From contig NZ_CP061307.1 in NCBI RefSeq assembly GCF_018687895.1, positions 62,001-126,000 of the forward strand: DNA of 64,000 nucleotides, read 5' to 3'. The DNA comes from Polynucleobacter sp. JS-JIR-II-50 (lineage in GTDB: Bacteria > Pseudomonadota > Gammaproteobacteria > Burkholderiales > Burkholderiaceae). Both the position numbers and the translations under genes were made by a program. Within the stretch, counting starts at the first letter, position 1; each line of letters opens with the position of its first letter. Of this stretch, positions 1 through 9,445 are shown piece after piece. Below the pieces are notes generated by a model that saw only the letters and a list, made by a program, of their open reading frames with translations, had not been told where the DNA came from and ran no database searches.

Positions 1-100
1 AGGCACTCAGCAACTCACAAATACCAGCCAATTGGGTAAAAATAAGCGCGACATCGCTCGTGTTAAAACTTTTATCGCCCAAAAGACTGCACAGAAATAA
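1..100 (+). CDS. rpmC: 50S ribosomal protein L29, C-terminal part
   Basis: Only the last 32 codons lie in the window; the frame opens at base 2 and stops with TAA at 98-100. The residues [17 protein letters not shown] and the following short basic tail match the C-terminal helix of L29, which sits at the exit of the ribosomal peptide tunnel. The gene is followed after 12 bases by rpsQ, the normal last two genes of the S10 operon. The N-terminus lies upstream of the window. Confidence 0.9.
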   Translation, partial: GTQQLTNTSQLGKNKRDIARVKTFIAQKTAQK

Positions 101-112
101 GGAAAAAGGGAT

Positions 113-382
113 ATGACAGAATTATCTAAACCCTTACGCCGCACCCTAGTGGGCCGTGTTGTTAGCGACAAAATGCAAAAAACTGTGACCGTGTTAGTTG
201 AGCGTCAAGTTAAGCATCCGGTGATTGGTAAGTACGTTGGCCAGTCCAAAAAGTACCACGCTCATGACGAAGCTGGCACATACAAGATGGGTGATACGGT
301 TGAAATTGCTGAATCCAAGCCAATTTCACGCACTAAATCTTGGGTTGTGACCCGTTTAGTTGAGGCTTCAAAGGGTATTTAA
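113..382 (+). CDS. rpsQ: 30S ribosomal protein S17
   Basis: An 89-residue primary 16S rRNA-binding protein of the small subunit body, of the OB-fold S17 type. The N-terminal strand [18 protein letters not shown] and the later KKYHAHDE and SRTKSWVV segments are family hallmarks, and the length is normal. A purine-rich GGAAAAAGGG precedes the ATG. It is the last gene of the S10 operon, 12 bases after rpmC. The 183-base gap that follows holds a terminator-like hairpin and probably the start of the spc transcript. Confidence 0.97.
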   Translation: MTELSKPLRRTLVGRVVSDKMQKTVTVLVERQVKHPVIGKYVGQSKKYHAHDEAGTYKMGDTVEIAESKPISRTKSWVVTRLVEASKGI

Positions 383-391
383 AGAAATATT

Positions 392-429
392 AGGGATTTT
401 GGTGAAGTTTCTTCCCAAATCCCTATTTT
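392..429 (+). terminator. S10 operon terminator-like hairpin
   Basis: AGGGATTT (392-399) pairs perfectly with AAATCCCT (417-424), and an inner GG/CC pair (401-402 with 414-415) extends the stem. A short TTTT (426-429) follows. It lies 10 bases after the rpsQ stop, where the S10 operon ends in E. coli. The U tract is short, so termination may be partial. Confidence 0.55.
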
Positions 430-441
430 ACGTAGTAGAAT
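412..441 (+). promoter_or_regulatory. candidate spc operon promoter
   Basis: TTCCCA (412-417) and TAGAAT (436-441) are separated by 18 bases and resemble a sigma-70 promoter; the -10 matches the consensus at 5 of 6 positions. The -35 overlaps the 3' arm of the preceding hairpin. In E. coli the spc operon promoter sits in this same rpsQ-rplN gap. The call is inferred from position and weak consensus. Confidence 0.35.
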
Positions 442-446
442 AGAAG

Positions 447-471
447 GCTTCTCTGGTTTTATTGGAGAAGC
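447..471 (+). other. hairpin in the rplN leader
   Basis: GCTTCTC (447-453) pairs perfectly with GAGAAGC (465-471) over an 11-base loop and is followed by AGTGTTTTT. If transcription starts near 448 it would form at the very 5' end of the spc mRNA; if transcription comes from the S10 operon it is a second, weak terminator-like structure. Confidence 0.4.
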
Positions 472-565
472 AGTGTTTTTCATTAATTCCGGGTTTTAGC
501 TTTCGTTAAAGCCCATAGACGGAACCAAGACTGTTTGCCTCTGGCCAACAAGTTGGGGATTAGAA

Positions 566-934
566 ATGATACAAACCGAAAGTAGATTACAGGTTGCCGA
601 TAACACAGGCGCCAGTGAAGTTTTGTGCATCAAGGTATTGGGCGGCTCTAAGCGTCGTTACGCCAGTATCGGTGATGTCATTAAAGTGACTGTAAAGTCT
701 GCTGCTCCACGTGGCCGTGTAAAAAAAGGTGACATTTATAACGCCGTAGTAGTGAGAACTGCTAAGGGTGTTCGCCGTCCAGACGGTTCATTGATTAAGT
801 TTGATGGCAACGCTGCGGTATTGCTCAACGCTAAGTTAGAGCCAATTGGCACACGTATCTTTGGACCAGTGACGCGCGAGTTGCGTACTGAAAAGTTCAT
901 GAAGATCGTTTCTCTCGCCCCAGAAGTTATTTAA
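566..934 (+). CDS. rplN: 50S ribosomal protein L14
   Basis: A 122-residue large-subunit protein that contacts 16S rRNA across the subunit interface. The start [16 protein letters not shown], the central [14 protein letters not shown] segment and the [13 protein letters not shown] region near the C-terminus are diagnostic, and the length is the family standard. It opens the spc operon and is preceded by a long leader with hairpins; GGGGATT lies 6-7 bases before the ATG. rplX follows after 9 bases. Confidence 0.98.
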   Translation: MIQTESRLQVADNTGASEVLCIKVLGGSKRRYASIGDVIKVTVKSAAPRGRVKKGDIYNAVVVRTAKGVRRPDGSLIKFDGNAAVLLNAKLEPIGTRIFGPVTRELRTEKFMKIVSLAPEVI

Positions 935-943
935 GAGGCTGAT

Positions 944-1252
944 ATGAAAAAGATTCGTAAAGGTGATTCCGTAGTTCTGTTGACTGGCCGCGATAAGGGC
1001 AAGCAAGGAACTGTTACAGCCGTTCTCGAGAACAAGTTAGTGATCGAAGGCGTAAACATTTATAAAAAGAGCGTTAAGCCAAATCCAGCAGCCGGTGTTA
1101 CTGGCGGCATGATTGACAAGACGATGCCTGTTCACATTTCTAATGTGGCTGTGGTTGACGGTAACGGCAAACCATCACGTGTTGGTATCAAACTCGTGGA
1201 TGGTAAAAAGCAGCGTTTCCTCAAAACCACTGGCGCAACTTTAAGCGCATAA
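944..1252 (+). CDS. rplX: 50S ribosomal protein L24
   Basis: A 102-residue assembly-initiator protein of the large subunit. The N-terminal KOW motif ([19 protein letters not shown], residues 2-20) and the VEGVN-type [15 protein letters not shown] segment identify it. It sits between rplN and rplE in the standard spc order, with 9 and 16 base spacers, and is translated from an ATG preceded by AGAGGCTG. Confidence 0.97.
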   Translation: MKKIRKGDSVVLLTGRDKGKQGTVTAVLENKLVIEGVNIYKKSVKPNPAAGVTGGMIDKTMPVHISNVAVVDGNGKPSRVGIKLVDGKKQRFLKTTGATLSA

Positions 1253-1268
1253 GGGGCACGGAGAAATT

Positions 1269-1811
1269 ATGAGCACACGTTTTCAAGAGCACTATCAAGC
1301 TAAAGTTGTTGCAGATTTGATCGCCAAGTTTGGTTACAAATCTGTAATGGAAGTTCCACGTATCACTAAGGTAACCCTGAACATGGGCTTAGGCGATGCA
1401 GTGAACGACAAGAAAATTATCGAAAATGCAGTTGGTGATTTAACTAAAGTTGCGGGCCAAAAGCCAGTTGTAACTAAGGCAAAAAAAGCGATTGCAGGTT
1501 TCAAAATTCGTCAAGGTTACCCAATCGGTGCCATGGTGACATTGCGTGGCGCACGCATGTACGAATTTTTAGATCGCTTCGTTACTGTTGCATTGCCACG
1601 CGTACGTGACTTCCGCGGAATTTCTGGCAAAGCATTTGACGGCCGTGGTAATTACAACATCGGCGTTAAAGAACAGATCATTTTCCCTGAAATCGAATAC
1701 GACAAGATTGATGCCCTCCGCGGTCTCAATATCAGTATTACGACGACTGCTAAAACCGACGAAGAAGCAAAAGCTTTGTTGGCAGCATTCAAATTCCCTT
1801 TCCGCAATTAA
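1269..1811 (+). CDS. rplE: 50S ribosomal protein L5
   Basis: A 180-residue 5S rRNA-binding protein of the central protuberance. Segments [19 protein letters not shown] near residues 26-44, [19 protein letters not shown] and [19 protein letters not shown] are typical, and length is normal. GGAGAAATT precedes the ATG. In E. coli, S8 represses the spc mRNA at the rplE start; whether this applies here cannot be told from sequence alone. rpsN follows after 9 bases. Confidence 0.98.
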   Translation: MSTRFQEHYQAKVVADLIAKFGYKSVMEVPRITKVTLNMGLGDAVNDKKIIENAVGDLTKVAGQKPVVTKAKKAIAGFKIRQGYPIGAMVTLRGARMYEFLDRFVTVALPRVRDFRGISGKAFDGRGNYNIGVKEQIIFPEIEYDKIDALRGLNISITTTAKTDEEAKALLAAFKFPFRN

Positions 1812-1820
1812 GAGGCTAAC

Positions 1821-2126
1821 GTGGCAAAACTATCCCTAATTGAGCGCGAGAATAAGCGCGCAAAAACTGTAGAGAAGTACGCTGTAAAGCGTGCCGAACT
1901 CAAAGCGATCATCGCTGATCAATCACGCAGCGATGAAGAGCGCTATGAAGCTCGCTTGAAACTACAGGCACTTCCACGTAACGCAAGCCCGATTCGTCAA
2001 AGAAATCGTTGTTCATTAACCGGTCGACCACGTGGCACATTCCGTAAATTCGGTTTGGCTCGTAGCAAGATTCGTGAAATCGCCTTCCGTGGCGAAATCC
2101 CCGGTTTAACCAAGGCCAGCTGGTAA
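1821..2126 (+). CDS. rpsN: 30S ribosomal protein S14 (zinc-independent long form)
   Basis: A 101-residue S14 of the long, cysteine-poor type. The [17 protein letters not shown] segment near residues 54-70 has one Cys where the zinc form has CxxC, so it is the C-minus paralogue; [22 protein letters not shown] follows and ends with KASW, as in the family. The start codon is GTG with AGAGGC upstream. Position between rplE and rpsH is canonical. Confidence 0.97.
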   Translation: MAKLSLIERENKRAKTVEKYAVKRAELKAIIADQSRSDEERYEARLKLQALPRNASPIRQRNRCSLTGRPRGTFRKFGLARSKIREIAFRGEIPGLTKASW

Positions 2127-2150
2127 GCGGCGAAAGAATTAGGAGAACTC

Positions 2151-2546
2151 ATGAGTATCAGCGATCCAATCGCCGACATGTTGACAAGGATCCGCAATGC
2201 GCAAGCAGTGCAGAAACCCGTAGTCTTGATGCCGTCGTCAAAAGTAAAAGTAGCCATCGCAAAAGTTTTGCAAGATGAAGGCTATATCGAAAGTTTTGAA
2301 ATCAAAGGTGAGGCAGCTAAGCCAGTGCTCCATATCGATCTCAAATACTATGCAGGCCGTCCTGTTATTGAACGTATTGACCGTGTTTCTACACCAAGTC
2401 TGCGTATCTATAAAGGCCGCCATGACATTCCAGAGGTAATGAATGGCTTGGGCATTGCAATTATTTCAACCCCTCAAGGCGTAATGACAGACCGTAAAGC
2501 ACGTGCAACAGGCGTGGGCGGCGAAGTTATTTGCTACGTAGCTTAA
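2151..2546 (+). CDS. rpsH: 30S ribosomal protein S8
   Basis: A 131-residue protein that binds helix 21 of 16S rRNA and, in E. coli, autoregulates the spc operon. It starts with [17 protein letters not shown] and ends with [11 protein letters not shown], both nearly invariant, and [13 protein letters not shown] lies before the end. AGGAGAA is a strong ribosome binding site. It is followed after 10 bases by rplF. Confidence 0.98.
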
Positions 2547-2556
2547 GGAGCGAAAT

Positions 2557-3090
2557 ATGTCCCGCGTAGGTAAATCACCAATTACAGTTCCTAAAGGCGC
2601 TGAAATCAGCATCAACGGTGCAAACGTTACAGTTAAAGGCCCATTGGGTACCTTGACACACAACTTGCACCCTTCAGTTGGTTTGAAACAAGAAGATGGC
2701 GTATTGACAGTCGTTTTAAATAACGACTCACCAGAAGCTGGTGCACAGTCAGGTACAGCTCGTGCTTTGGTTAACAACATGGTTGTTGGCGTAACTGCTG
2801 GCTTTGAGCGCAAGCTCAGCTTGGTAGGCGTTGGTTACCGTGCTGCTGCTCAGGGCGAAACATTGAAGTTGCAGTTAGGTTTCTCACACGACATTATTTA
2901 CAACCTGCCAAAGGGTGTGAAGGCTGAGACTCCAACTCAAACTGAAATCATTATCAAAGGTTCCAACAAGCAGCAAGTTGGCCAGGTCGCAGCTGAAGTT
3001 CGCGCTTACCGTTCACCAGAGCCATACAAAGGCAAAGGTGTTCGCTACGTGGATGAGGTTGTGCATCTGAAAGAAACTAAGAAGAAGTAA
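2557..3090 (+). CDS. rplF: 50S ribosomal protein L6
   Basis: A 177-residue large-subunit protein near the factor-binding centre, made of two similar alpha-beta domains (about residues 1-82 and 83-177). [13 protein letters not shown] at the start and the C-terminal signature [12 protein letters not shown] (about residues 152-163) are characteristic. AAGGAG lies before the ATG. It keeps the canonical rpsH-rplF-rplR order. Confidence 0.98.
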   Translation: MSRVGKSPITVPKGAEISINGANVTVKGPLGTLTHNLHPSVGLKQEDGVLTVVLNNDSPEAGAQSGTARALVNNMVVGVTAGFERKLSLVGVGYRAAAQGETLKLQLGFSHDIIYNLPKGVKAETPTQTEIIIKGSNKQQVGQVAAEVRAYRSPEPYKGKGVRYVDEVVHLKETKKK

Positions 3091-3103
3091 GCGAGATTAG
3101 AAA

Positions 3104-3457
3104 ATGAATAAAGACGAATCCAGACAAAGACGCGCTAGGCAGACTCGTATTCGCATTGCCGAAGCATTGGCAAATCGCTTAACAGTTATCCGTAGCAATA
3201 CTCATATTTCTGCTCAGGTTTATAGCCCATGCGGAACCAAAGTTGTAGCAGCTGCTTCAACAATGGAAAAAGATTTGCGCCAAGCGATCAAAAACGGCGG
3301 CAACGCTGAAGCGGCAAAACAAATCGGCAAGTTAGTTGCTGAGCGTGCTGTTAAAGCAGGCGTTGTTGATGTTGCGTTTGATCGTTCCGGACATCGTTAC
3401 CACGGCCGTATTAAGGCCTTAGCTGAAGCTGCGCGTGAAGCCGGCCTGAAGTTCTAA
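3104..3457 (+). CDS. rplR: 50S ribosomal protein L18
   Basis: A 117-residue 5S rRNA-binding protein with a basic N-terminus ([15 protein letters not shown]) and the conserved [15 protein letters not shown] and [17 protein letters not shown] segments; it ends in GLKF as usual. It lies 13 bases after rplF and 18 bases before rpsE in the spc operon. Confidence 0.97.
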   Translation: MNKDESRQRRARQTRIRIAEALANRLTVIRSNTHISAQVYSPCGTKVVAAASTMEKDLRQAIKNGGNAEAAKQIGKLVAERAVKAGVVDVAFDRSGHRYHGRIKALAEAAREAGLKF

Positions 3458-3475
3458 TAGGGTTTAGGAAAAAAC

Positions 3476-3994
3476 ATGGCAAAAATGCAAACTAAGATGC
3501 AAAACGAAGAGCGTGATGATGGTCTTCGCGAGAAGATGATCGCTGTTAATCGTGTAACTAAAGTGGTTAAGGGTGGTCGTATTCTCGGCTTCGCTGCACT
3601 CACTGTAGTTGGCGATGGCGATGGCCGCATCGGCATGGGTAAAGGCAAATCAAAAGAAGTTCCAGTTGCTGTTCAAAAAGCAATGGATGAAGCTCGTCGT
3701 AAGATGATCAAAGTAACTTTGCGTAAAGGCACTTTGCAGCACACTGTTACTGGTCAACATGGCGCGTCACGCGTTTTGATTTCTCCAGCTAAAGACGGTA
3801 CTGGCATTATTGCTGGCGGTCCAATGCGCGCAATTTTCGACGTGATGGGTGTAACTAACGTGGTTGCTAAGTCACTTGGCTCTACAAACCCATACAACTT
3901 GGTTCGCGCAACCATTGATGGTTTGAGCAAAATGAGTACTCCTGCTGAGATTGCTGCTAAGCGCGGTAAGTCAGTTGAAGAGATTCTCGGCTAA
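3476..3994 (+). CDS. rpsE: 30S ribosomal protein S5
   Basis: A 172-residue protein at the mRNA entry region of the small subunit, important for decoding fidelity. The N-terminal dsRNA-binding-like domain contains [16 protein letters not shown] and [13 protein letters not shown]; the C-terminal domain carries [11 protein letters not shown] and [13 protein letters not shown]. Length and order are canonical. AGGAAAAAAC precedes the ATG. Confidence 0.98.
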   Translation: MAKMQTKMQNEERDDGLREKMIAVNRVTKVVKGGRILGFAALTVVGDGDGRIGMGKGKSKEVPVAVQKAMDEARRKMIKVTLRKGTLQHTVTGQHGASRVLISPAKDGTGIIAGGPMRAIFDVMGVTNVVAKSLGSTNPYNLVRATIDGLSKMSTPAEIAAKRGKSVEEILG

Positions 3995-4018
3995 GACCAA
4001 AAGATTAGGAATCTACAA

Positions 4019-4207
4019 ATGACAACAACTAACTCCAAAGTCAAACTGCAATTAGTACGCAGCTTGATCGGTACACGCGAAAGCCACCGTGCAACTGTAC
4101 GAGGCTTAGGCCTTCGTCGCATCAATTCAGTTTCTGAATTGGAAGACACTCCAGCTGTTCGCGGCATGATTAATAAAGTTTCTTATCTAGTTAAAGTCGT
4201 TGGCTAA
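4019..4207 (+). CDS. rpmD: 50S ribosomal protein L30
   Basis: A 62-residue small L30 of bacterial length. The motif [28 protein letters not shown] (described by its span, residues 8-35) and the [13 protein letters not shown] tail are diagnostic. TTAGGAATC provides a ribosome binding site. It sits between rpsE and rplO. Confidence 0.97.
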   Translation: MTTTNSKVKLQLVRSLIGTRESHRATVRGLGLRRINSVSELEDTPAVRGMINKVSYLVKVVG

Positions 4208-4234
4208 TAACTAGCAAGTAAATAGGCGAAGAAT

Positions 4235-4675
4235 ATGCAACTCAATACAATTAAACCTGCAGAAGGCTCCAAGAAAAACCGTCGTCGCGTTGGACGCGGC
4301 ATCGGTTCTGGTCTTGGTAAAACTGCTGGCCGTGGTCACAAAGGTCAAAAATCCCGTTCTGGTGGTTTCCACAAGGTTGGATTTGAAGGCGGTCAGATGC
4401 CTATGTACCGTCGTTTGCCAAAACGTGGTTTCGTATCTTTGACACGTCGTCACGTTGGTCAAATTACTTTGAACGACTTAGCAAAAATCAACTTGCCAGA
4501 AGTGGACTTATTGGTATTGAAGGCTCACGGTTTTGCTGGTGAGCAAATCAATGCAATTAAAGTAATTAAGACTGGTGAAATCAAGATTGCTGTAACCCTC
4601 AAAGGTATTACAGCAACTGCCGGCGCAAAAGCAGCTATTGAAGCAGCTGGCGGTAAATTGGTTGAATTGGTTTAA
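4235..4675 (+). CDS. rplO: 50S ribosomal protein L15
   Basis: A 146-residue protein whose glycine- and arginine-rich N-terminal extension ([20 protein letters not shown], about residues 14-33) threads into 23S rRNA, followed by a globular domain ending in [10 protein letters not shown]. It is directly upstream of secY with 17 bases between, as in the canonical spc operon. Confidence 0.98.
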   Translation: MQLNTIKPAEGSKKNRRRVGRGIGSGLGKTAGRGHKGQKSRSGGFHKVGFEGGQMPMYRRLPKRGFVSLTRRHVGQITLNDLAKINLPEVDLLVLKAHGFAGEQINAIKVIKTGEIKIAVTLKGITATAGAKAAIEAAGGKLVELV

Positions 4676-4692
4676 TAGGTCTTTTAGTAGAT

Positions 4693-6030
4693 ATGGCATT
4701 AGCACCTACCAATAACGCAAGCACTGCAGCAACAGGCGGTAAGTTTGGCGAATTACGCCAACGCTTAGTCTTCCTGGTGTTGGCTTTGCTCGTGTTCCGT
4801 TTGGGTGCTCATATTCCAGTCCCTGGAATTGATCCTGACCAATTGGCACAGCTGTTCTCTGGCCAAAAAGACGGTATCTTGGGAATGTTTAACTTGTTCT
4901 CAGGCGGTGCTTTATCTCGCTTTACAGTATTTGCTTTGGGAATCATGCCGTACATTTCTGCATCGATCATCATGCAGTTAATGACCATTGTTGTACCTTC
5001 TTTAGAGTCTTTGAAAAAAGAAGGTCAAGCTGGTCAACGCAAGATTACCCAATTCACTCGTTACGGCACTGTGTTCTTGGCAACATTCCAAGCATTAGGC
5101 ATTTCAGTTGCATTGCAGGCTCAGCCAGGTTTAGTTATTAACCCAGGTTTGATGTTTGAACTCAATACTGTAGTTACTTTAGTAACCGGCACAATGTTCT
5201 TAATGTGGCTTGGTGAGCAAATTACTGAGCGTGGTCTTGGTAACGGTATCTCCATCATTATTTTTGGCGGTATTGTTTCTGGCTTACCAAATGCCTTAGC
5301 TAGCTTGTTAGAGTTGGTACGCACTGGCTCAATGAATATTATTTCCGCCCTCTTGATCGTTGTGATCGTAGTAGCGGTAACTTACTTTGTAGTGTTTGTA
5401 GAGCGCGGTCAGCGTCGTATCTTGGTGAACTATGCTAAGCGTCAAGTTGGCAACAAGATTTACGGTGGGCAATCCTCTTACTTCCCATTGAAGTTAAATA
5501 TGGCAGGTGTTATCCCTCCGATTTTTGCTTCATCGATTATTTTATTCCCTGCAACGATTGCTGGTTGGTTTACATCAGGCGAGCCAACCAATATGTTCAG
5601 CAGAATTATTAAAGACTTGGCAGCAACATTAGCTCCTGGTCAACCTGTGTATACGATTTTGTACGCAGCTGCGATTATTTTCTTCTGTTTCTTCTATACC
5701 GCATTGGTATTTAACAGCCGTGAGACTGCTGAGAATCTAAAGAAGAGTGGTGCATTTGTTCCTGGTATTCGTCCGGGCGACCAAACAGCGCGTTACATCG
5801 ATAAGATCTTGGTGCGCTTAACTTTGGCTGGTGCAATTTATATGGTTCTGGTTTGCTTGTTGCCAGAGTTCTTAGTATTGAAGTACAACGTACCGTTCTA
5901 TTTCGGTGGCACTTCATTGTTGATTATTGTGGTTGTTGCAATGGATTTCATGGCTCAAGTCCAGTCATTCGTGATGCAACAGCAGTACGGCTCTTTGATG
6001 AAGAAAGCCAACTTTAAGATGGGCGCTTAA
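4693..6030 (+). CDS. secY: preprotein translocase subunit SecY
   Basis: The 445-residue channel of the Sec translocon in the inner membrane, with ten transmembrane helices. Hallmarks are HIPVPGIDP after the first helix, the plug region [18 protein letters not shown], and the cytosolic loop [21 protein letters not shown] that contacts SecA and ribosomes. It is the largest spc gene; no strong Shine-Dalgarno is seen (TAGGTCTTTTAGTAG). infA follows after 4 bases. Confidence 0.98.
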   Translation: MALAPTNNASTAATGGKFGELRQRLVFLVLALLVFRLGAHIPVPGIDPDQLAQLFSGQKDGILGMFNLFSGGALSRFTVFALGIMPYISASIIMQLMTIVVPSLESLKKEGQAGQRKITQFTRYGTVFLATFQALGISVALQAQPGLVINPGLMFELNTVVTLVTGTMFLMWLGEQITERGLGNGISIIIFGGIVSGLPNALASLLELVRTGSMNIISALLIVVIVVAVTYFVVFVERGQRRILVNYAKRQVGNKIYGGQSSYFPLKLNMAGVIPPIFASSIILFPATIAGWFTSGEPTNMFSRIIKDLAATLAPGQPVYTILYAAAIIFFCFFYTALVFNSRETAENLKKSGAFVPGIRPGDQTARYIDKILVRLTLAGAIYMVLVCLLPEFLVLKYNVPFYFGGTSLLIIVVVAMDFMAQVQSFVMQQQYGSLMKKANFKMGA

Positions 6031-6034
6031 CTGA

Positions 6035-6253
6035 ATGTCTAAAGACGATGTAATTCAGATGGCGGGAGAGGTTGTAGAGAATTTGCCGAACGCGATGTTT
6101 CGCGTGAAGCTGGAAAACGGACATGTGGTTCTAGGGCACATTTCCGGAAAGATGCGGATGCACTACATTCGTATTTTGCCGGGAGATAAGGTGACGGTGG
6201 AGATGACTCCTTACGACCTAACGCGCGCCAGAATCATTTTCCGCGCGAAGTAA
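6035..6253 (+). CDS. infA: translation initiation factor IF-1
   Basis: A 72-residue S1/OB-fold protein that occupies the A site of the 30S subunit during initiation. [20 protein letters not shown] and [18 protein letters not shown] are conserved IF-1 segments and the length is exact. It sits between secY and rpmJ, as in many Betaproteobacteria. Its codon use is odd: all five glycine codons are GGA or GGG, whereas the flanking genes use GGT and GGC almost only. The ribosome binding site is weak and lies inside the secY end. Confidence 0.97.
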   Translation: MSKDDVIQMAGEVVENLPNAMFRVKLENGHVVLGHISGKMRMHYIRILPGDKVTVEMTPYDLTRARIIFRAK

Positions 6254-6288
6254 AGATTAAGAAGTACCAATTTTTTTAGAGGTGAGTT

Positions 6289-6405
6289 ATGAAAGTTTTA
6301 GCATCCGTTAAGTGTATTTGCAGAAATTGCAAGATCATTAAGCGCAAACGCGTTGTTCGCGTGATCTGTTCTTCAGACGCACGTCATAAGCAGCGTCAAG
6401 GCTGA
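6289..6405 (+). CDS. rpmJ: 50S ribosomal protein L36 (zinc form)
   Basis: A 38-residue gene read directly from the sequence: ATG at 6289, TGA at 6403-6405. The protein starts [20 protein letters not shown] and ends HKQRQG. Cys11, Cys14, Cys27 and His33 form the zinc site, so this is the C-plus form; Cys9 is an extra cysteine outside the usual set. AGAGGTGAG is a strong ribosome binding site. It closes the spc operon before rpsM. Confidence 0.96.
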   Translation: MKVLASVKCICRNCKIIKRKRVVRVICSSDARHKQRQG

Positions 6406-6429
6406 TCTGGTTAATTAAGAGGAAATCTC

Positions 6430-6795
6430 ATGGCACGTATCGCTGGGGTAAACATCCCAAATCATCAACATACTGTTATCGGTTTAACAGCAATTTTTGG
6501 CATTGGCACAACTCGTGCTAACAAAATTTGTCAAACCACAGGTGTTGCAATCAATAAAAAAGTTAAAGATCTTACTGACGCTGACTTGGAAAAGTTACGT
6601 GATGAAGTAGGTAAGTTCATCACTGAAGGTGACCTTCGTCGTGAAGTAACTATGAGCATCAAGCGTTTGATGGACTTAGGTTGCTACCGTGGCGTACGTC
6701 ATCGTAAGGGCTTGCCTGTACGTGGTCAACGTACTAAGACAAACGCTCGTACCCGTAAGGGCCCGCGTAAGTCTGGCGTGCAACTGAAGAAATAA
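6430..6795 (+). CDS. rpsM: 30S ribosomal protein S13
   Basis: A 121-residue protein of the small-subunit head that touches the P-site tRNA with its basic tail. [20 protein letters not shown] at the start, a helix-two-turn-helix part in the middle and the C-terminal [17 protein letters not shown] tail are typical. It starts the alpha operon only 24 bases after rpmJ, so spc and alpha genes are probably co-transcribed. Confidence 0.98.
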   Translation: MARIAGVNIPNHQHTVIGLTAIFGIGTTRANKICQTTGVAINKKVKDLTDADLEKLRDEVGKFITEGDLRREVTMSIKRLMDLGCYRGVRHRKGLPVRGQRTKTNARTRKGPRKSGVQLKK

Positions 6796-6813
6796 TCAAG
6801 AAAGTTTATTGAC

Positions 6814-7221
6814 ATGGCAAAACAACAATCCGCTTCCGCCGCTTCACAGCGCGCTCGTAAGAAGGTTAAAAAGAACGTTGCTGACGGTATTGCACACGTT
6901 CACGCTTCTTTTAATAACACCATTATTACGATCACTGATCGTCAGGGAAATGCGCTTTCATGGGCAACTTCTGGCGGCCAGGGTTTCAAGGGCTCACGTA
7001 AATCAACACCTTTTGCTGCTCAGGTAGCTGCAGAAGTTGCTGGTAAAGCAGCCGTTGAATGCGGTATCAAGAACTTGGAAGTTCAGATCAAAGGCCCAGG
7101 CCCAGGTCGTGAATCAGCAGTTCGTGCATTGAACTCATTAGGCATCAAGATCACTGAGATTCAAGACGTAACTCCAGTTCCACATAATGGTTGCCGTCCT
7201 CCTAAGCGTCGTCGTATTTAA
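6814..7221 (+). CDS. rpsK: 30S ribosomal protein S11
   Basis: A 135-residue platform protein. [40 protein letters not shown] and the C-terminal [12 protein letters not shown] are near-invariant. It is 18 bases after rpsM. No purine-rich ribosome binding site is obvious beyond AAGAAAG. It is followed by an unusual 118-base leader before rpsD. Confidence 0.98.
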   Translation: MAKQQSASAASQRARKKVKKNVADGIAHVHASFNNTIITITDRQGNALSWATSGGQGFKGSRKSTPFAAQVAAEVAGKAAVECGIKNLEVQIKGPGPGRESAVRALNSLGIKITEIQDVTPVPHNGCRPPKRRRI

Positions 7222-7273
7222 GCTTGGAAGTTGGCAGTACAACAGTTTCAGTAGTTTTTTATTAAAGCCCACT

Positions 7274-7297
7274 GTTCGCCTGATTTAAAAGGCGAAC
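7274..7297 (+). promoter_or_regulatory. hairpin in the rpsD leader
   Basis: GTTCGCC (7274-7280) and GGCGAAC (7291-7297) form a perfect 7-bp stem with a 10-base loop in the 118-base rpsK-rpsD gap. The other gaps from rpsM to rplQ in this operon are 16-23 bases. The hairpin is 42 bases before the rpsD start and could be a target for S4 autoregulation, known for the alpha operon in enterobacteria; the role here is inferred. Confidence 0.4.
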
Positions 7298-7339
7298 TCA
7301 CCGCCGGTCGTAAGGCTGCGGCAAAGAAAGGAAAGCATC

Positions 7340-7963
7340 GTGGCACGTTACTTAGGGCCTAAGGCCAAATTAGCACGTCGGGAAGGTACCGACTTATTTT
7401 TAAAGAGCGCACGTCGCGCCCTGTCAGACAAGTGCAAGTTAGATACTAAGCCTGGTCAACATGGCCGTACATCTGGCTCAAGAACATCTGATTACGGTAA
7501 TCAATTGCGTGAAAAGCAAAAGGTTAAGCGTATCTATGGCGTATTAGAGCGTCAATTCCGTCGTTACTTCGCAGAAGCTGAGCGTCGTAAGGGCAATACT
7601 GGCGAAACATTGCTCCAGTTGCTTGAGTCACGTTTAGACAATGTGGTGTATCGCATGGGCTTTGGTTCAACACGCGCTGAAGCACGTCAGTTGGTTTCTC
7701 ACTGTGCAATTTTGCTCAATGGTAGCCCTGTCAATATTCCATCAATTCAGGTTAAGCCTGGTGATGTAGTTGCGATTCGTGAAAAAGCGAAGAAGCAAGC
7801 GCGTATTACTGAATCACTCAATTTGGTTGGACAAATGGCAGCTGTTACTTGGGTTTCAGTTGACGCAGCTAAGCTCGAGGGAACATTTAAGCAAGTGCCT
7901 GACCGTGAAGATATTAGCGGTGAAATTAATGAAAGTTTGATCGTTGAATTGTATTCACGCTAA
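7340..7963 (+). CDS. rpsD: 30S ribosomal protein S4
   Basis: A 207-residue primary 16S rRNA-binding and assembly protein. [18 protein letters not shown] starts it, [22 protein letters not shown] lies near residues 54-75, and an S4 domain with [22 protein letters not shown] runs from about residue 97. The start codon is GTG with a strong GAAAGGAAAG site. In enterobacteria S4 represses its own operon. rpoA follows after 23 bases. Confidence 0.98.
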   Translation: MARYLGPKAKLARREGTDLFLKSARRALSDKCKLDTKPGQHGRTSGSRTSDYGNQLREKQKVKRIYGVLERQFRRYFAEAERRKGNTGETLLQLLESRLDNVVYRMGFGSTRAEARQLVSHCAILLNGSPVNIPSIQVKPGDVVAIREKAKKQARITESLNLVGQMAAVTWVSVDAAKLEGTFKQVPDREDISGEINESLIVELYSR

Positions 7964-7986
7964 TTAGGCACTCTCAAGGAAAAAAT

Positions 7987-8967
7987 ATGCAAACAAATTT
8001 GCTCAAGCCAAAGATTATTTCTGTTGAAGCGCTTACCGCCAACCAAGCTAAGGTTGTTATGGAGCCGTTCGAGCGTGGCTATGGCCACACACTCGGAAAT
8101 GCATTACGTCGCGTACTCTTGTCCTCGATGGTTGGATATGCGCCAACTGAAGTAGCAATTGCCGGTGTTGTTCATGAATATTCCACATTGGATGGAGTTC
8201 AAGAGGACGTAGTAAACCTCTTGTTGAACCTCAAAGGTATCGTATTTAAGTTGCAGTCACGTGATGAAGTTACTATCAATTTGCGTAAAGAAGGTCCAGG
8301 CGTTGTTACAGCAAAAGATATCGACTTGCCACATGATGTAGAAATCATGAACCCTGACCACGTGATCGCTCACCTGTCAGCTGGTGGCAAATTGGACATG
8401 CAGATCAAGGTTGAAAAAGGCCGTGGCTATGTGCCTGGTAACGTTCGTCAGTACAGCGACGAAGCTACTAAGATTATTGGTCGTATTGTGTTGGATGCTT
8501 CATTCAGCCCAGTAAGCCGTGTTAGCTATGCTGTTGAGTCTGCTCGTGTTGAGCAACGTACCGACCTCGATCGTTTAGTAATGACGATTGAAACAAACGG
8601 TGTGCTGTCTCCTGAAGAAGCAATTCGTCAAGCAGCTAGCATCTTGGTTGACCAACTAGTTGTATTCGCGGCTCTTGAGAGCAGCGAAGTTTCTGGTGAT
8701 CTAGCACCAAGCCGCTCTTCAATGGTTGATCCAATGTTGATGCGTCCGGTTGATGATCTCGAGCTCACAGTTCGCTCTGCAAACTGCTTGAAGGCTGAGA
8801 ACATTTACTACATTGGTGACTTGATTCAACGTACAGAGAATGAATTGTTGAAGACGCCTAATCTAGGTCGCAAATCTTTGAATGAAATTAAAGATGTTTT
8901 AGCGGCTCGTGGCTTAAGTCTTGGCATGAAACTCGAAAGCTGGCCTCCAGCTAACCTCGAGAAATAA
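7987..8967 (+). CDS. rpoA: RNA polymerase subunit alpha
   Basis: The 326-residue assembly platform of RNA polymerase. The N-terminal domain (about 1-235) holds [20 protein letters not shown], which drives dimerisation; the C-terminal domain (about 250-320) holds [21 protein letters not shown] and [21 protein letters not shown] and contacts UP elements and activators. Length is normal. TCAAGGAAAAAAT precedes the ATG. Gene order rpsD-rpoA-rplQ is canonical. Confidence 0.99.
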   Translation: MQTNLLKPKIISVEALTANQAKVVMEPFERGYGHTLGNALRRVLLSSMVGYAPTEVAIAGVVHEYSTLDGVQEDVVNLLLNLKGIVFKLQSRDEVTINLRKEGPGVVTAKDIDLPHDVEIMNPDHVIAHLSAGGKLDMQIKVEKGRGYVPGNVRQYSDEATKIIGRIVLDASFSPVSRVSYAVESARVEQRTDLDRLVMTIETNGVLSPEEAIRQAASILVDQLVVFAALESSEVSGDLAPSRSSMVDPMLMRPVDDLELTVRSANCLKAENIYYIGDLIQRTENELLKTPNLGRKSLNEIKDVLAARGLSLGMKLESWPPANLEK

Positions 8968-8983
8968 TTAGAAAGGAAGCATC

Positions 8984-9376
8984 ATGCGTCACGGAAACGG
9001 CTTACGCAAACTAAATAGAACATCATCACATCGCTTGGCGATGCTGCGCAACATGTCCAATTCACTTTTGGAGCACGAAGTCATTAAAACGACTTTGCCA
9101 AAAGCAAAAGAATTGCGCATGGTTGTTGAGCCCTTGATTACCTTAGGTAAAAAAGACAACTTAGCAAACCGCCGCTTAGCATTTAATCGCACACGTGATC
9201 GCGACATTGTGGCTAAACTCTTCACAGAGCTCGGCCCACGTTACGCAACACGTCCAGGCGGCTACCTTCGTATTTTGAAGTTTGGCTTCCGTCATGGCGA
9301 CAATGCACCAATGGCTTTGGTTGAGTTGGTGGATCGCCCAGAAGTTGAAGAAACAGCAGTAACTGAAGAGGCTTAA
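8984..9376 (+). CDS. rplQ: 50S ribosomal protein L17
   Basis: A 130-residue protein at the tunnel exit side. [20 protein letters not shown] starts it and [20 protein letters not shown] lies near residues 90-109; the acidic tail [11 protein letters not shown] is the usual variable end. AGAAAGGAAG precedes the ATG. It is the last alpha operon gene and is followed by a strong terminator. Confidence 0.98.
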   Translation: MRHGNGLRKLNRTSSHRLAMLRNMSNSLLEHEVIKTTLPKAKELRMVVEPLITLGKKDNLANRRLAFNRTRDRDIVAKLFTELGPRYATRPGGYLRILKFGFRHGDNAPMALVELVDRPEVEETAVTEEA

Positions 9377-9392
9377 GTCTCGGTGTTACGGT

Positions 9393-9421
9393 AAAAAGCC
9401 AGGCTTCGGCCTGGCTTTTTT
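9393..9421 (+). terminator. rho-independent terminator of the ribosomal block
   Basis: AAAAAGCCAGGC (9393-9404), loop TTCG, then GCCTGGCTTTTT (9409-9420): a perfect 12-bp stem with a stable UUCG loop ending in a T run. It lies 16 bases after the rplQ stop and ends the transcript. cutA begins 25 bases later. Confidence 0.95.
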
Positions 9422-9445
9422 CATTTATCGAGTTATAAATAGATA

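Noticed and set aside
1588..1839. Open frame of 83 codons inside rplE in another frame
   Set aside because: It lies wholly in the conserved L5 coding region and its end, shows no family features and no ribosome binding site.
6809..7027. Open frame of 72 codons overlapping the rpsK start
   Set aside because: It is an out-of-frame shadow of the invariant S11 gene.
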